From assembly GCF_030053895.1 (NCBI RefSeq), contig NZ_CP125781.1, positions 930,001-994,000 on the forward strand: a stretch of 64,000 nucleotides of DNA. Direction: 5' to 3'. This DNA comes from Trabulsiella odontotermitis. GTDB lineage: Bacteria; Pseudomonadota; Gammaproteobacteria; Enterobacterales; Enterobacteriaceae. A program made the position numbers and the translations under genes. How positions within the stretch are numbered: position 1 is the first letter of the stretch; each line of letters opens with the position of its first letter. This document shows positions 52,521 to 61,169 of the stretch, in pieces. The notes below the pieces were generated by a model. That model saw only the letters and a program-made list of their open reading frames with translations. It searched no databases and was not told the DNA's origin.

Positions 52521-52687
52521 TTTTTGCTCATTATACGGCGATAATGGATAATGAGAAGTATTTTCTGGAATTGATTCTTTCTTTTTATTTCACCTTAAAA
52601 ATAATGAAGAAAAAAAGGATTTTTTGTGAAATTACAAATGCAGGTTCGGATTTAAGCGCTGTTTATTATTTTTCAGGCTGTATTTGT

Positions 52688-52944
52688 ATTCGCCGCGCTA
52701 AACCTGTGCCAGAAAATACAAAAAGCGGTTCAGCGCGGCGGAGGGTGTTTCATTATTACGCCAGAAAACACCCACGCTTCCTTTCTGCTCTATTTTCGGC
52801 AGGTTTAGGATCACCAACTGTCCCTGGCTGGCGTAGCGCTGCGCCAGTCGCAAAGAAAGAATGGAGATCATATCGCTGCTTTGCAGCAGGTTGGTGCTGA
52901 CGTTCATAGACGCGGATTCGATGGTGTTCTCCGGCAGCATGACG
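52688..52944. repeat. Direct repeat, copy 2 (mhbR 3' end)
   Basis: The intact-context copy of the 257-bp repeat, spanning the mhbR C-terminal coding region and 10 bp beyond its stop. Confidence 0.93.
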
Positions 52945-53606
52945 CCGTTATCGACCAGCGCGTTATCAATGCTGATGCGGATAGGCGTTCCTGTCGGCCA
53001 GACAATCCAGCGCCAGTCGGCGAGATCGTTCCAGGTCAGCGTGGCATGCCCGGCTAACGGGTGATGAGGACGCGCGACAAAGCAGACGGGTTCGGTGTAC
53101 AGCACCTGATAGTTCAGCGGCAGTTGCAGCGCCCGGCCACCGACACGGCCAACCACGACATCGACCGACCCGGCCAACAGATCATGCAGCAGCGGGGTCA
53201 TTACTTTTTCTTCAATGTTCAGATGCAGCATCGGCATCTCATTGAGCAGATTGAGGATTGCCTGCGAGACGCAGTCGGTCGCCACCGGTGAACAACCGAT
53301 TTTCAGGCTACCGACCAACCCACCCGCTTTAAAGCGCGCCATTTCATACTGCGAACGCTCCATATCGTTGATTAACCGCTGAGCATGTTGCAGCAACAGT
53401 TTTCCACCCTCGGACGGACGCAAGCCTTTACTGTGCCGTTCGAAGAGTGTGATCCCTATCTCATCTTCAAGCTGTGACAGCCATTTCGACAGCGCTGGCT
53501 GGGTGATATTCATCATTCTGGCGACGTGGGTCAGATTGCCCTGTTCGCCCAGCGCCACCAGCATTTGCAGATGATGGAGTTTCAGTTTCTGCGTCCAGTT
53601 CGCCAT
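52698..53606 (-). CDS. mhbR: LysR-family activator of 3-hydroxybenzoate catabolism, MhbR
   Basis: 302 residues. N-terminal winged helix (LKLHHLQMLVALGEQGNLTH, then ITQPALSKWLSQLEDEIG, about 9-52) and an effector domain. It is transcribed divergently from mhbTDHIM, the arrangement in Klebsiella pneumoniae, where MhbR activates the operon with 3-hydroxybenzoate as inducer. The 126-bp divergent gap holds an inverted repeat ATAACC/GGTTAT at 53612-53627, close to its own start. Confidence 0.9.
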   Translation of the reverse strand: MANWTQKLKLHHLQMLVALGEQGNLTHVARMMNITQPALSKWLSQLEDEIGITLFERHSKGLRPSEGGKLLLQHAQRLINDMERSQYEMARFKAGGLVGSLKIGCSPVATDCVSQAILNLLNEMPMLHLNIEEKVMTPLLHDLLAGSVDVVVGRVGGRALQLPLNYQVLYTEPVCFVARPHHPLAGHATLTWNDLADWRWIVWPTGTPIRISIDNALVDNGVMLPENTIESASMNVSTNLLQSSDMISILSLRLAQRYASQGQLVILNLPKIEQKGSVGVFWRNNETPSAALNRFLYFLAQV

Positions 53607-53732
53607 TAGCTATAACCCTCAGGTTATGTCTCTGCATGAAATGCCATTGTACATTTTATCGCCCAACCTACAAAGTCGTAACATATCAAAAACAAAACGA
53701 CCTCTTACCTTACCTGCACTGAGGCATTTATC
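53607..53732. promoter_or_regulatory. mhbR-mhbT divergent control region
   Basis: AT-rich gap between divergent start codons. ATAACC (53612-53617) and GGTTAT (53622-53627) form an inverted repeat 6 bp upstream of mhbR. MhbR sites toward mhbT are expected by analogy but not resolved. Confidence 0.5.
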
Positions 53733-55091
53733 ATGACTCAACGACGTGAACTACAAGCACTGATCGACGCCGCTCCCATCGGCAAGGTTCAGTGGCACGT
53801 GATCATCTGCTGCTTTCTGGTGGTCATGCTTGATGGCTTTGATACCGCGGCCATTGGCTTCATCGCACCTGATATCCGCACCCACTGGCAATTGTCGGTG
53901 GGCGATCTGGCACCGCTGTTTGGCGCGGGCCTGGTGGGATTAACCGCCGGCGCGCTGCTTTGCGGGCCGCTCTCCGACCGCTTCGGTCGCAAACGCGTGA
54001 TTGAACTTTGCGTCGTGTTATTTGGTGCATTGAGTCTGCTGTCCGCGTTTTCGCCCGATTTACAAACGCTGGTTATTCTGCGCTTTCTGACCGGGCTCGG
54101 GCTGGGCGGCGCCATGCCAAACACCATCACCATGACCTCGGAATACCTGCCGACCCGTCGTCGTGGCGCGCTGGTCACCCTGATGTTCTGCGGTTTTACG
54201 CTCGGATCGGCGATGGGCGGGATTGTCAGCGCACAACTGGTGTCAGTGATTGGCTGGGATGGGATCCTGGTGCTCGGCGGCGTGTTACCGCTGATGCTGT
54301 TCTTTGCGCTGCTGGTGGTGTTGCCGGAATCGCCGCGCTGGCAGGTGCGCCACCAGTTGCCGCAGGCGACCATCGCCCGTACCGTCAGCGCAATGACCGG
54401 CGAACGATACGACAATACCCATTTCTACCTGAATGAAACGGCCGCGATTGCCAAAGGCAGCATTCGTCAGCTTTTCGTGGGTCGCCAGTTGCCCATTACG
54501 CTGATGTTATGGGTCGTTTTCTTCATGAGCTTGCTGATTATTTACCTGCTTTCAAGCTGGATGCCAACGCTGTTAAACCATCGCGGCATTGACCTGCAGC
54601 AGGCTTCCTGGGTTACCGCCGCTTTCCAGATTGGCGGGACGCTGGGCGCGCTGGCGCTGGGCGTACTGATGGACAAACACAATCCATTCCGCGTACTGGC
54701 GGTGAGCTATGCGCTGGGCGCGGTGTGTATCGTCATGATTGGCCTGAGTGAAAACGGTTTATGGCTGATGGCGCTGGCGATTTTTGGTACCGGGGTGGGT
54801 ATCAGCGGATCGCAAGTGGGCCTGAATGCCTTAACCGCCATGCTCTATCCCACGCAAAGTCGCGCAACGGGCGTCAGCTGGTCCAATGCCATTGGCCGTT
54901 GCGGGGCGATTGTCGGCTCGCTTTCCGGCGGCGTGATGATGGCGATGAATTTCTCTTTCAACACACTGTTTTTCATTATCGCTGTTCCGGCGGTCATCAA
55001 CGCGGTGATGTTAACCCTGTTGACGATAATTTCCCGCCCGCCAGCCTCTGTCCCTGATGCCTTGCCGCGTGCTGGCGTCGTGAACGATTAA
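53733..55091 (+). CDS. mhbT: 3-hydroxybenzoate transporter MhbT (MFS, AAHS family)
   Basis: 452 residues with twelve membrane segments. It belongs to the aromatic acid:H+ symporter family: the N-terminal DGFDTAAIGFIAPDI (about 36-50, family aspartate in TM1) and the loop 2-3 motif GPLSDRFGRKRVIE (about 80-93) are present. Internal fragments of a second copy lie at 45157-45287. First gene of mhbTDHIM; 11 nt before mhbD. Confidence 0.92.
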   Translation: MTQRRELQALIDAAPIGKVQWHVIICCFLVVMLDGFDTAAIGFIAPDIRTHWQLSVGDLAPLFGAGLVGLTAGALLCGPLSDRFGRKRVIELCVVLFGALSLLSAFSPDLQTLVILRFLTGLGLGGAMPNTITMTSEYLPTRRRGALVTLMFCGFTLGSAMGGIVSAQLVSVIGWDGILVLGGVLPLMLFFALLVVLPESPRWQVRHQLPQATIARTVSAMTGERYDNTHFYLNETAAIAKGSIRQLFVGRQLPITLMLWVVFFMSLLIIYLLSSWMPTLLNHRGIDLQQASWVTAAFQIGGTLGALALGVLMDKHNPFRVLAVSYALGAVCIVMIGLSENGLWLMALAIFGTGVGISGSQVGLNALTAMLYPTQSRATGVSWSNAIGRCGAIVGSLSGGVMMAMNFSFNTLFFIIAVPAVINAVMLTLLTIISRPPASVPDALPRAGVVND

Positions 55092-55102
55092 GGAGAATCT
55101 CT

Positions 55103-56140
55103 ATGTCTGAATATCATCAGGATGTTAAAAACAGCCGTCAGCAGTATTACCAGCGCATTTCGGGGCAGAACCTCACCCCGCTGTGGGAATCGCTGCATCA
55201 TCTGGTGCCGCAGACGCCGAACGCGAACTGTGCCCCGGCGTACTGGAACTATCAGGAAATTCGCCCGCTGCTGCTGGAAAGCGGCGACCTGATTGGCGCA
55301 AAAGAGGCCGTGCGTCGTGTGCTGGTGCTGGAAAACCCCATGCTGCGCGGGCAATCCTCCATTACGTCAACCCTTTATGCGGGGCTGCAGTTGATCATGC
55401 CGGGCGAAGTCGCGCCCAGCCATCGCCATAACCAGTCGGCATTGCGCTTTATCGTCGAAGGAAAAGGGGCGTTTACCGCCGTTGACGGTGAGCGTACGCA
55501 AATGCACGAGGGCGATTTTATTCTGACGCCGCAGTGGCAATGGCACGACCACGGTAACCCGGGCGATGAACCGGTGGTCTGGCTGGATGGCCTGGATCTG
55601 CCGCTGGTGAATATTCTCGGCTGTGGCTTTGCGGAGGATTACCCGGAAGACCAGCAGCCGGTCTCGCGAAAAGAAGGGGACTACCTGCCGCGCTACGCTG
55701 CCAACATGCTGCCGCTGCGCCACCAGAAAGGAAATTCGTCACCGATCTTCAACTACCGCTACGACCGCAGCCGCGAAGCGCTGCACGACCTGACGCGCCT
55801 CGGCGAGGCTGACGAGTGGGATGGCTACAAGATGCGCTACGTCAACCCGGTGACCGGTGGCTACCCGATGCCCTCGATGGGTGCCTTCCTGCAACTGTTG
55901 CCAAAAGGTTTTGCTTCGCGCAGGGCGCGCACCACCGACAGTACCATCTATCACGTGGTGGAGGGCAGCGGCGAAGTCACTGTCGGCAACGAGACCTTCA
56001 CCTTTTCAGCAAAAGATATTTTCGTGGTGCCGACGTGGCACGGCGTGTCGTTCAACAGTACGGACGACACCGTGTTATTCAGTTTTTCGGACAGACCGGT
56101 ACAGGAAGCCCTCGGGTTGTTCCGTGAAGCACGCTATTAA
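55103..56140 (+). CDS. mhbD: Gentisate 1,2-dioxygenase MhbD
   Basis: 345 residues, the usual length. A bicupin Fe(II) enzyme that opens gentisate to maleylpyruvate. The N-terminal cupin shows the iron-ligand motif PSHRHNQSALRFIVEGKG (about 109-126) with its HxH, and the C-terminal cupin has VVEGSGEVTVGNETF (about 290-304). AAGGAGAAT precedes the start. Confidence 0.93.
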   Translation: MSEYHQDVKNSRQQYYQRISGQNLTPLWESLHHLVPQTPNANCAPAYWNYQEIRPLLLESGDLIGAKEAVRRVLVLENPMLRGQSSITSTLYAGLQLIMPGEVAPSHRHNQSALRFIVEGKGAFTAVDGERTQMHEGDFILTPQWQWHDHGNPGDEPVVWLDGLDLPLVNILGCGFAEDYPEDQQPVSRKEGDYLPRYAANMLPLRHQKGNSSPIFNYRYDRSREALHDLTRLGEADEWDGYKMRYVNPVTGGYPMPSMGAFLQLLPKGFASRRARTTDSTIYHVVEGSGEVTVGNETFTFSAKDIFVVPTWHGVSFNSTDDTVLFSFSDRPVQEALGLFREARY

Positions 56141-56154
56141 TTTGGGAGAGAGCC

Positions 56155-56856
56155 ATGATTAAGTATGTTTTTGAACCGCAGGCACCCGTTACCGTCCCGG
56201 TTGTCGGTAGCGATGAGCTGTTTCCCGTCCGTCGCGTTTACTGCGTCGGGCGCAACTATGCCGCACATGCCCGCGAAATGGGTTTTGATCCGGATCGCGA
56301 GCCGCCGTTCTTCTTCTGTAAGCCTGCTGATGCGGTGGTACCGGTCGCAGCAGGCGAAACGCTCAATCTTCCTTATCCGACGCAAACCGACAACTACCAC
56401 TATGAAATTGAACTGGTGGTCGCCATCGGCAAAAAGGGGAGCGACATTCCATTAGAAAAAGCCCACGACTATGTCTGGGGGTACGCCACCGGGCTGGATA
56501 TGACCCGCCGCGACCGCCAGATGGAGATGCGCCAGATGGGGCGTCCGTGGGAAATCGGTAAAGCGTTCGATCTCTCTGCCCCGATTGCGCCGCTGCATAA
56601 AGCCAGTGAATCCGTGGATGTTAACAACGCGGCTGTCTGGCTACAGGTGAATGGCATCGACCATCAGCGCAGTGACATCCGTCACCTGATCTGGTCGGTT
56701 AACGAAACCATCAGCTATCTGTCCGGATTCTTTGAACTGCAACCGGGGGATCTGATCTTCACCGGCACGCCGGAAGGCGTGGGCGCGGTAGTCAAAGGGG
56801 ATGTGATCACCGGCAACGTGGACGGGTTAACCCCCATCGCCGTGAAGATAGTCTGA
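56155..56856 (+). CDS. mhbH: Fumarylpyruvate hydrolase MhbH
   Basis: 233 residues of the fumarylacetoacetate hydrolase family. It hydrolyses fumarylpyruvate to fumarate and pyruvate. The metal-site blocks are GRNYAAHAREMGFD (about 31-44), YHYEIELVVAIGKKG (about 81-95) and FTGTPEGVGAVVKGD (about 201-215). GGGAGAG precedes the start, 14 nt after mhbD. Confidence 0.92.
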   Translation: MIKYVFEPQAPVTVPVVGSDELFPVRRVYCVGRNYAAHAREMGFDPDREPPFFFCKPADAVVPVAAGETLNLPYPTQTDNYHYEIELVVAIGKKGSDIPLEKAHDYVWGYATGLDMTRRDRQMEMRQMGRPWEIGKAFDLSAPIAPLHKASESVDVNNAAVWLQVNGIDHQRSDIRHLIWSVNETISYLSGFFELQPGDLIFTGTPEGVGAVVKGDVITGNVDGLTPIAVKIV

Positions 56857-56864
56857 GGTGATGC

Positions 56865-57509
56865 ATGAAGCTGTACAGTTTTTTTAATAGCTCAGCATCG
56901 TACCGCGTACGCATCGCGCTGGCATTAAAGGGCATCGACTATCAGACGGTGGGCGTCAACATCCGCATCGGACAGCAAAACGCGCAGGCCTATCGCCGTA
57001 TGAACCCGATTGGGCTGGTGCCGACACTGGTGACCGATGACGGCGACGCGCTCGGTCAGTCGCTGGCGATTATCGACTGGCTGGACCGGCATTTCCCGCA
57101 GTCGTGTCTGTTGCCAGCCAGCGACCCGGCGCGCAGCAGGGTGCTGGAGATCGTATACGCCATCGCCTGCGATATTCACCCAGTGAATAACATGCGGGTA
57201 CTTCGCTATCTGAGCGAAGAATTAAAAGTCAGTGAAGAAGAGAAAAAACGCTGGTACGCACACTGGATCCAGCAGGGACTTAGCGCTGTCGAACAACTGC
57301 TGCGGGAGAGCCAGTCACAATCTTATTGTGTCGGGGATACCCCAACGCTTGCTGACTGTTGCCTGATCCCGCAGTGGGCGAACGCACAGCGCATGGAGTG
57401 CGACCTGAGTGACTATCCACGTTGTAAAGCGGTGTACGACGCCTGCACGCAGCTACCGGCGTTTATTGCCGCGGCACCCGAAAATCAACAAGACAAACTC
57501 TCAGCCTGA
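56865..57509 (+). CDS. mhbI: Maleylpyruvate isomerase MhbI
   Basis: 214 residues, a zeta-class glutathione-S-transferase-type protein that isomerises maleylpyruvate to fumarylpyruvate with glutathione. The N-terminal active-site motif SSASYRVRIALALKG (about 8-22) and the glutathione-contact block NPIGLVPTLVTDDGDALGQS (about 45-65, containing the cis-Pro) are present. Eight nucleotides after mhbH. Confidence 0.92.
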   Translation: MKLYSFFNSSASYRVRIALALKGIDYQTVGVNIRIGQQNAQAYRRMNPIGLVPTLVTDDGDALGQSLAIIDWLDRHFPQSCLLPASDPARSRVLEIVYAIACDIHPVNNMRVLRYLSEELKVSEEEKKRWYAHWIQQGLSAVEQLLRESQSQSYCVGDTPTLADCCLIPQWANAQRMECDLSDYPRCKAVYDACTQLPAFIAAAPENQQDKLSA

Positions 57510-57523
57510 GAAGGAGAACGACA

Positions 57524-58718
57524 ATGGCTAAAGTGACGAACGCAATTATCGTCGGCGGCGGAATCGGTGGAGCAGCGACTGCGCTTTCGCTGGCGCGTCA
57601 GGGCATCAAAGTGATGTTGCTGGAAAAAGCCCATGAGATTGGTGAAATTGGCGCGGGCATCCAGCTTGGTCCTAACGCCTTTTCCGCGCTGGACAGCCTC
57701 GGCGTTGGTGAAGTGGCGCGCCAGCGGGCGGTGTTTACCGATCACATCACCATGATGGATGCGGTGAACGCGGAAGAAGTGGTACGCATTGAAACCGGGC
57801 AGGCGTTTCGCGACCATTTCGGTGGGCCATATGCGGTCATTCACCGGGTGGATATTCACGCTTCTGTCTGGGAAACGGTGCTGACGCATCCGAATGTTGA
57901 ATACCGGACGTCCACCAACGTCGTTGATATTCGCCAGACAGCGGATGATGTGACGGTGTTTGATGATAAAGGCAACCGCTGGACGGCAGATATTTTAGTC
58001 GGTTGTGACGGCGTGAAATCCGTGGTGCGCCAGAATCTGCTCAACGATTCCCCGCGTGTCACCGGTCATGTGGTCTACCGCGCAGTCATCGACTGTGAGG
58101 ATATGCCGGAAGATCTCCGCATCAACGCGCCGGTGTTATGGGCCGGGCCGCATTGCCACCTTGTGCATTATCCGCTGCGCGGCGGTAAACAGTACAACCT
58201 GGTGGTGACTTTCCACAGTCGCCAGCAGGAAGAGTGGGGGGGTTAAGGATGGCAGCAAAGAAGAGGTGCTGTCGTATTTCGAGGGGATCCATCCGCGCCC
58301 GCGTCAGATGCTGGACAAACCGACCACATGGCGTCGCTGGTCAACCGCTGATCGTGAGCCGGTTGGCAAGTGGGGCACTGATCGCATCACGCTGGTGGGC
58401 GATGCGGCGCACCCGGTGGCGCAGTATATGGCACAGGGCGCCTGCATGGCGCTGGAAGATGCGGTGACACTCGGCAAAGCACTGGAGCAGTGCGATGGGG
58501 ATGCGGCGAAAGCCTTTGCGTTGTACGAATCCGTACGTATTCCGCGCACCGCGCGTATCGTCTGGTCTACCCGGGAAATGGGGCGCATTTATCACGCGGC
58601 TGGCGTTGAACGTCAGGTAAGAAACCTGCTGTGGAAAGGCAAATCGCAGGCGGAGTTTTATCGCAGTATGGAATGGTTGTACGGCTGGAAAGAAGATAAC
58701 TGTCTGCTGCCTCGCTAA
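57524..58718 (+). pseudogene. mhbM: 3-hydroxybenzoate 6-hydroxylase MhbM, +1 frameshift in a G run
   Basis: The full gene would encode 397 residues, the length of Klebsiella MhbM, a class A FAD monooxygenase converting 3-hydroxybenzoate to gentisate. The first part (57524-58246) has the FAD motif AIIVGGGIGGAATALSLARQ and the DG motif LVGCDGVKSVVRQ. At 58236-58242 there are seven G residues where six keep the frame (EEWGVKDGSKEE); the extra G gives a stop at 58244-58246 after 240 residues. The remaining part, in the next frame to 58718, carries the second FAD motif TLVGDAAHPVAQYMAQGA. So the catabolic operon lacks its first enzyme unless the run is a sequencing error or varies. Confidence 0.9.
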
Positions 58719-58732
58719 AGAAGCGTAATTAT

Positions 58733-58757
58733 CAGGCGCCGGACACACCGGCGCCTG
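58733..58757 (+). terminator. Terminator after mhbM
   Basis: CAGGCGCCGG and CCGGCGCCTG form a perfect 10-bp stem around ACACA, between convergent mhbM and the SRPBCC gene. Confidence 0.8.
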
Positions 58758-58766
58758 TCTGTCGCA

Positions 58767-59183
58767 TCAGGAAACGAAGTTGTCCTTCAGCGCCTTGAGA
58801 CCATCCTTGTAGATGCCCGTAAACAGCGCCTGCGCCTCTTCATCAGACACGTTCACTGGCGTAAATTCACCGGACCATTCCACGCGGGAAACCTGGCTGT
58901 CAGCCGTGTGGTGAACCGTGATGGTGGAGAGGTAATCCACCACCGGGAACGGCGCCTGAATAATGGAGTAAGTGTAGCTGCGCTGGCGGTTATCGAACGC
59001 TTCCAGACGCTCAATCACCGTGCCGCCGTCAGAGGTTGTCAGTGAGCGAACGCGACCGCCCTCCGTCACCACACTTTTCGGGATAAACGGCAGCCAGTCT
59101 GGCAGCGCATCAAAGCCGCCCATCAGTTGCCATACGGTGTCGGCAGATGCCGGAATTTCAATCGATACACTTGTCTTAGCCAT
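58767..59183 (-). CDS. SRPBCC-family protein
   Basis: 138 residues of the START/Bet v1-like SRPBCC fold, polyketide-cyclase type: it begins with a strand pair (TSVSIEIPASADTVWQLMGG) and the typical DxLPDWLPFI block (about 25-35), and ends in a long helix (about 112-134). Such proteins bind hydrophobic small molecules or act as cyclases. Substrate unknown. Last gene of a three-gene minus-strand cluster, 26 nt after the dehydrogenase. Confidence 0.82.
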   Translation of the reverse strand: MAKTSVSIEIPASADTVWQLMGGFDALPDWLPFIPKSVVTEGGRVRSLTTSDGGTVIERLEAFDNRQRSYTYSIIQAPFPVVDYLSTITVHHTADSQVSRVEWSGEFTPVNVSDEEAQALFTGIYKDGLKALKDNFVS

Positions 59184-59209
59184 GATAATTTTCTCTTAAA
59201 TCTCCAGGA

Positions 59210-60007
59210 TTACATTGTCAGGGTGTCAACGACACCGCCATCGACGCGCAGGGCAGCCCCTGTCGTTGCCGAGGAGAGCGGTGACGCGAGATAAACCGCC
59301 AGATTCGCCACTTCTTCCACATCCGCCGCACGCTGGATGATAGAGCTCGGACGCGCCGTTTTAACAAACTCATCGGCCTGTTCACGCGGACTGCGCCCGG
59401 ATTGCGCGGCGGCGTCCGCCAGCATCTCTTTCAGACCTTCAGTAAAGGTCGGCCCTGGCAGAATGGCGTTGACGGTCACCCCGGTTCCGGCCAGTCGTTT
59501 AGCCAGACCGTGGGACACCGCCAGATTCGCAGCCTTGGTGACGCCGTAGTTGATCATGTCGCCTGGAATAGCCACGCCGGATTCGGACGAGACAAAGATA
59601 ATCCGCCCCCAGCCTTGTTCCGTCATGGCTGGCGCATAATGACGCGCCAGACGAACGCCGGAGAGAACGTTAACGTTATAGAAGTGCAGCCATTCGTCAT
59701 CCGGGACGCTAAAGAAATCTTTATCGTTAAAAATCCCCAGATTATTGACCAGCACGTCAGCCGTCGGGACGGCGGCAATCAACGCAGTGACGCCATCTTC
59801 GGTGCTGAGGTCCGCCACCACGCCGCGCAGCGACGCCGTGGGGTTTTGTGCCGTAATCGCGGCTATGGCGTCATCGACACCGCTCTGTTTACGCCCGACG
59901 ACAACCACGGTTGCGCCAGCCTTTGCCAGCCCGGCAGCGATACCCTGCCCGATGCCGGAGGTTGAGCCGCTGACCACAGCAAGTTTACCTGTCAGATCCA
60001 GTTTCAT
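59210..60007 (-). CDS. Short-chain dehydrogenase/reductase
   Basis: 265 residues from ATG 60007 (MKLDLTGKLAVVSGSTSG). A longer frame to 60319 runs inside the aldo/keto reductase gene and has no family match. Classical SDR motifs are complete: cofactor loop GSTSGIGQGIA (about 14-24), NNLG near 91-94, catalytic Ser in VSSESGVAIPG, and YGVTK (Tyr and Lys of the YxxxK, about 155-159). Substrate not predictable. Middle gene of the cluster, 19 nt after the aldo/keto reductase. Confidence 0.88.
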   Translation of the reverse strand: MKLDLTGKLAVVSGSTSGIGQGIAAGLAKAGATVVVVGRKQSGVDDAIAAITAQNPTASLRGVVADLSTEDGVTALIAAVPTADVLVNNLGIFNDKDFFSVPDDEWLHFYNVNVLSGVRLARHYAPAMTEQGWGRIIFVSSESGVAIPGDMINYGVTKAANLAVSHGLAKRLAGTGVTVNAILPGPTFTEGLKEMLADAAAQSGRSPREQADEFVKTARPSSIIQRAADVEEVANLAVYLASPLSSATTGAALRVDGGVVDTLTM

Positions 60008-60026
60008 ATTTCTCTCGCTCGGTTGA

Positions 60027-61037
60027 TTAACGGGTCGGCAGTGGCGCGTTTTCCGCAACCAGATCCTGACGGCGCATTTCCGCCCAGAATTCAGCCGGAA
60101 CGGTCGCATCCAGTGCCGCCAGATCTTCTGCCATACGGCCAGGACGGCTGGAGCCAGGAATGACTGCCGCGACGGCCGGGTTTGCCAGCGAGAACTGCAG
60201 CGCCGCGGCTTTGACATCGACGTTGAAACGCGCGGCAATGGCGTTAATTTGCGCCACTTTCTGCTGAATGGCCGGGGAGGCTTTCTGATATTCAAAGTGC
60301 TCGCCGCCTGCCAGCACACCGGAGCTGTAAGGGCCGCCGACGACGATATCGACGTTATGTGCCAGCGCTTCCGGCATCAGACGTTGCAGCGCACGTTTGT
60401 GGTCCAGCAGGGAATAACGGCCCGCCAGCAGGAATGCATCCGGCTTAGGCTCATCAAGTGCCAGCGTCAGTTCGCAGGGTTCGACGCGGTTCACGCCCAG
60501 TCCCCAGGCTTTGATCACGCCCTCGTCACGCAAACGTGTCAGCGCACGAAACGCGCCGGTACGGGCAATATTGAACTGCTCCAGCCAGCTGTCGCCGTAG
60601 AAATCCTGCGCCGGATCGTGGATCCAGACGATATCCAGACGGTCTGTTTTCAGACGTTTCAGGCTGTCTTCAATCGAACGCAGCGTGGCGTCGGCAGAGT
60701 AGTCATTCAGGATTTTGTTTTTCAGACCATGTTCGAACAGGCCGCCTTTTTCACCGAAATCACGAGTTGCCGGATCTTCCATCTCGTCCAGCATGATGCG
60801 GCCGACTTTACTGCTCAGAACGTATTCATCGCGTGGGTACTGAGACAGTGCTTCGCCCATGCGGATTTCAGAAAGGCCAGAGCCATACAGTGGCGCGGTA
60901 TCAAAGTAACGCACGCCCAGGTTCCAGGCTTCGCTCACGGTAGCGTGGGCTTCTTCTTCCGGAATGGCGCGGTACATGTTGCCGAGCGGTGCGCCGCCCA
61001 GGCCGATTTTGCCGGGAAGTAAATTTTTAATGCTCAT
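60027..61037 (-). CDS. Aldo/keto reductase
   Basis: 336 residues, TIM-barrel aldo/keto reductase of the D-threo-aldose/fucose 1-dehydrogenase or pyridoxal-reductase-like branch. Catalytic residues can be read in RYFDTAPLYGSGLSEIRMGE (Asp and Tyr, about 43-62), VLSSKVGR (Lys, about 73-80) and IVWIHDPAQD (His, about 136-145). NADP contacts are in VIPGSSRPGRMAEDL near 292-306. First gene of the cluster, divergent from a LysR gene with 132 bp between starts. Confidence 0.88.
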   Translation of the reverse strand: MSIKNLLPGKIGLGGAPLGNMYRAIPEEEAHATVSEAWNLGVRYFDTAPLYGSGLSEIRMGEALSQYPRDEYVLSSKVGRIMLDEMEDPATRDFGEKGGLFEHGLKNKILNDYSADATLRSIEDSLKRLKTDRLDIVWIHDPAQDFYGDSWLEQFNIARTGAFRALTRLRDEGVIKAWGLGVNRVEPCELTLALDEPKPDAFLLAGRYSLLDHKRALQRLMPEALAHNVDIVVGGPYSSGVLAGGEHFEYQKASPAIQQKVAQINAIAARFNVDVKAAALQFSLANPAVAAVIPGSSRPGRMAEDLAALDATVPAEFWAEMRRQDLVAENAPLPTR

Positions 61038-61145
61038 AAGATGTCCTCTTTAATTCGGGTTCAGTTGGGGCTTTTTTTGCTGTCGCCCTGTGACGGAGAT
61101 CACAATACCTTGCGCTATTATGACTTAACAGGACATAATTGGTCT

Positions 61146-61155
61146 GACTTAAGTC
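61146..61155. promoter_or_regulatory. Palindrome in the aldo/keto reductase-LysR gap
   Basis: GACTTAAGTC is a perfect 10-bp palindrome located 15 bp upstream of the LysR start, with a related TGACTTAA at about 61120. It is a candidate LysR regulator site. Confidence 0.4.
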
Positions 61156-61169
61156 CTTTGAGGTCTGAC

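Noticed and set aside
60008..60319. 104-codon N-terminal extension of the short-chain dehydrogenase
   Set aside because: It lies inside the aldo/keto reductase gene in another frame and is not SDR-like; the cofactor motif begins right after ATG 60007.
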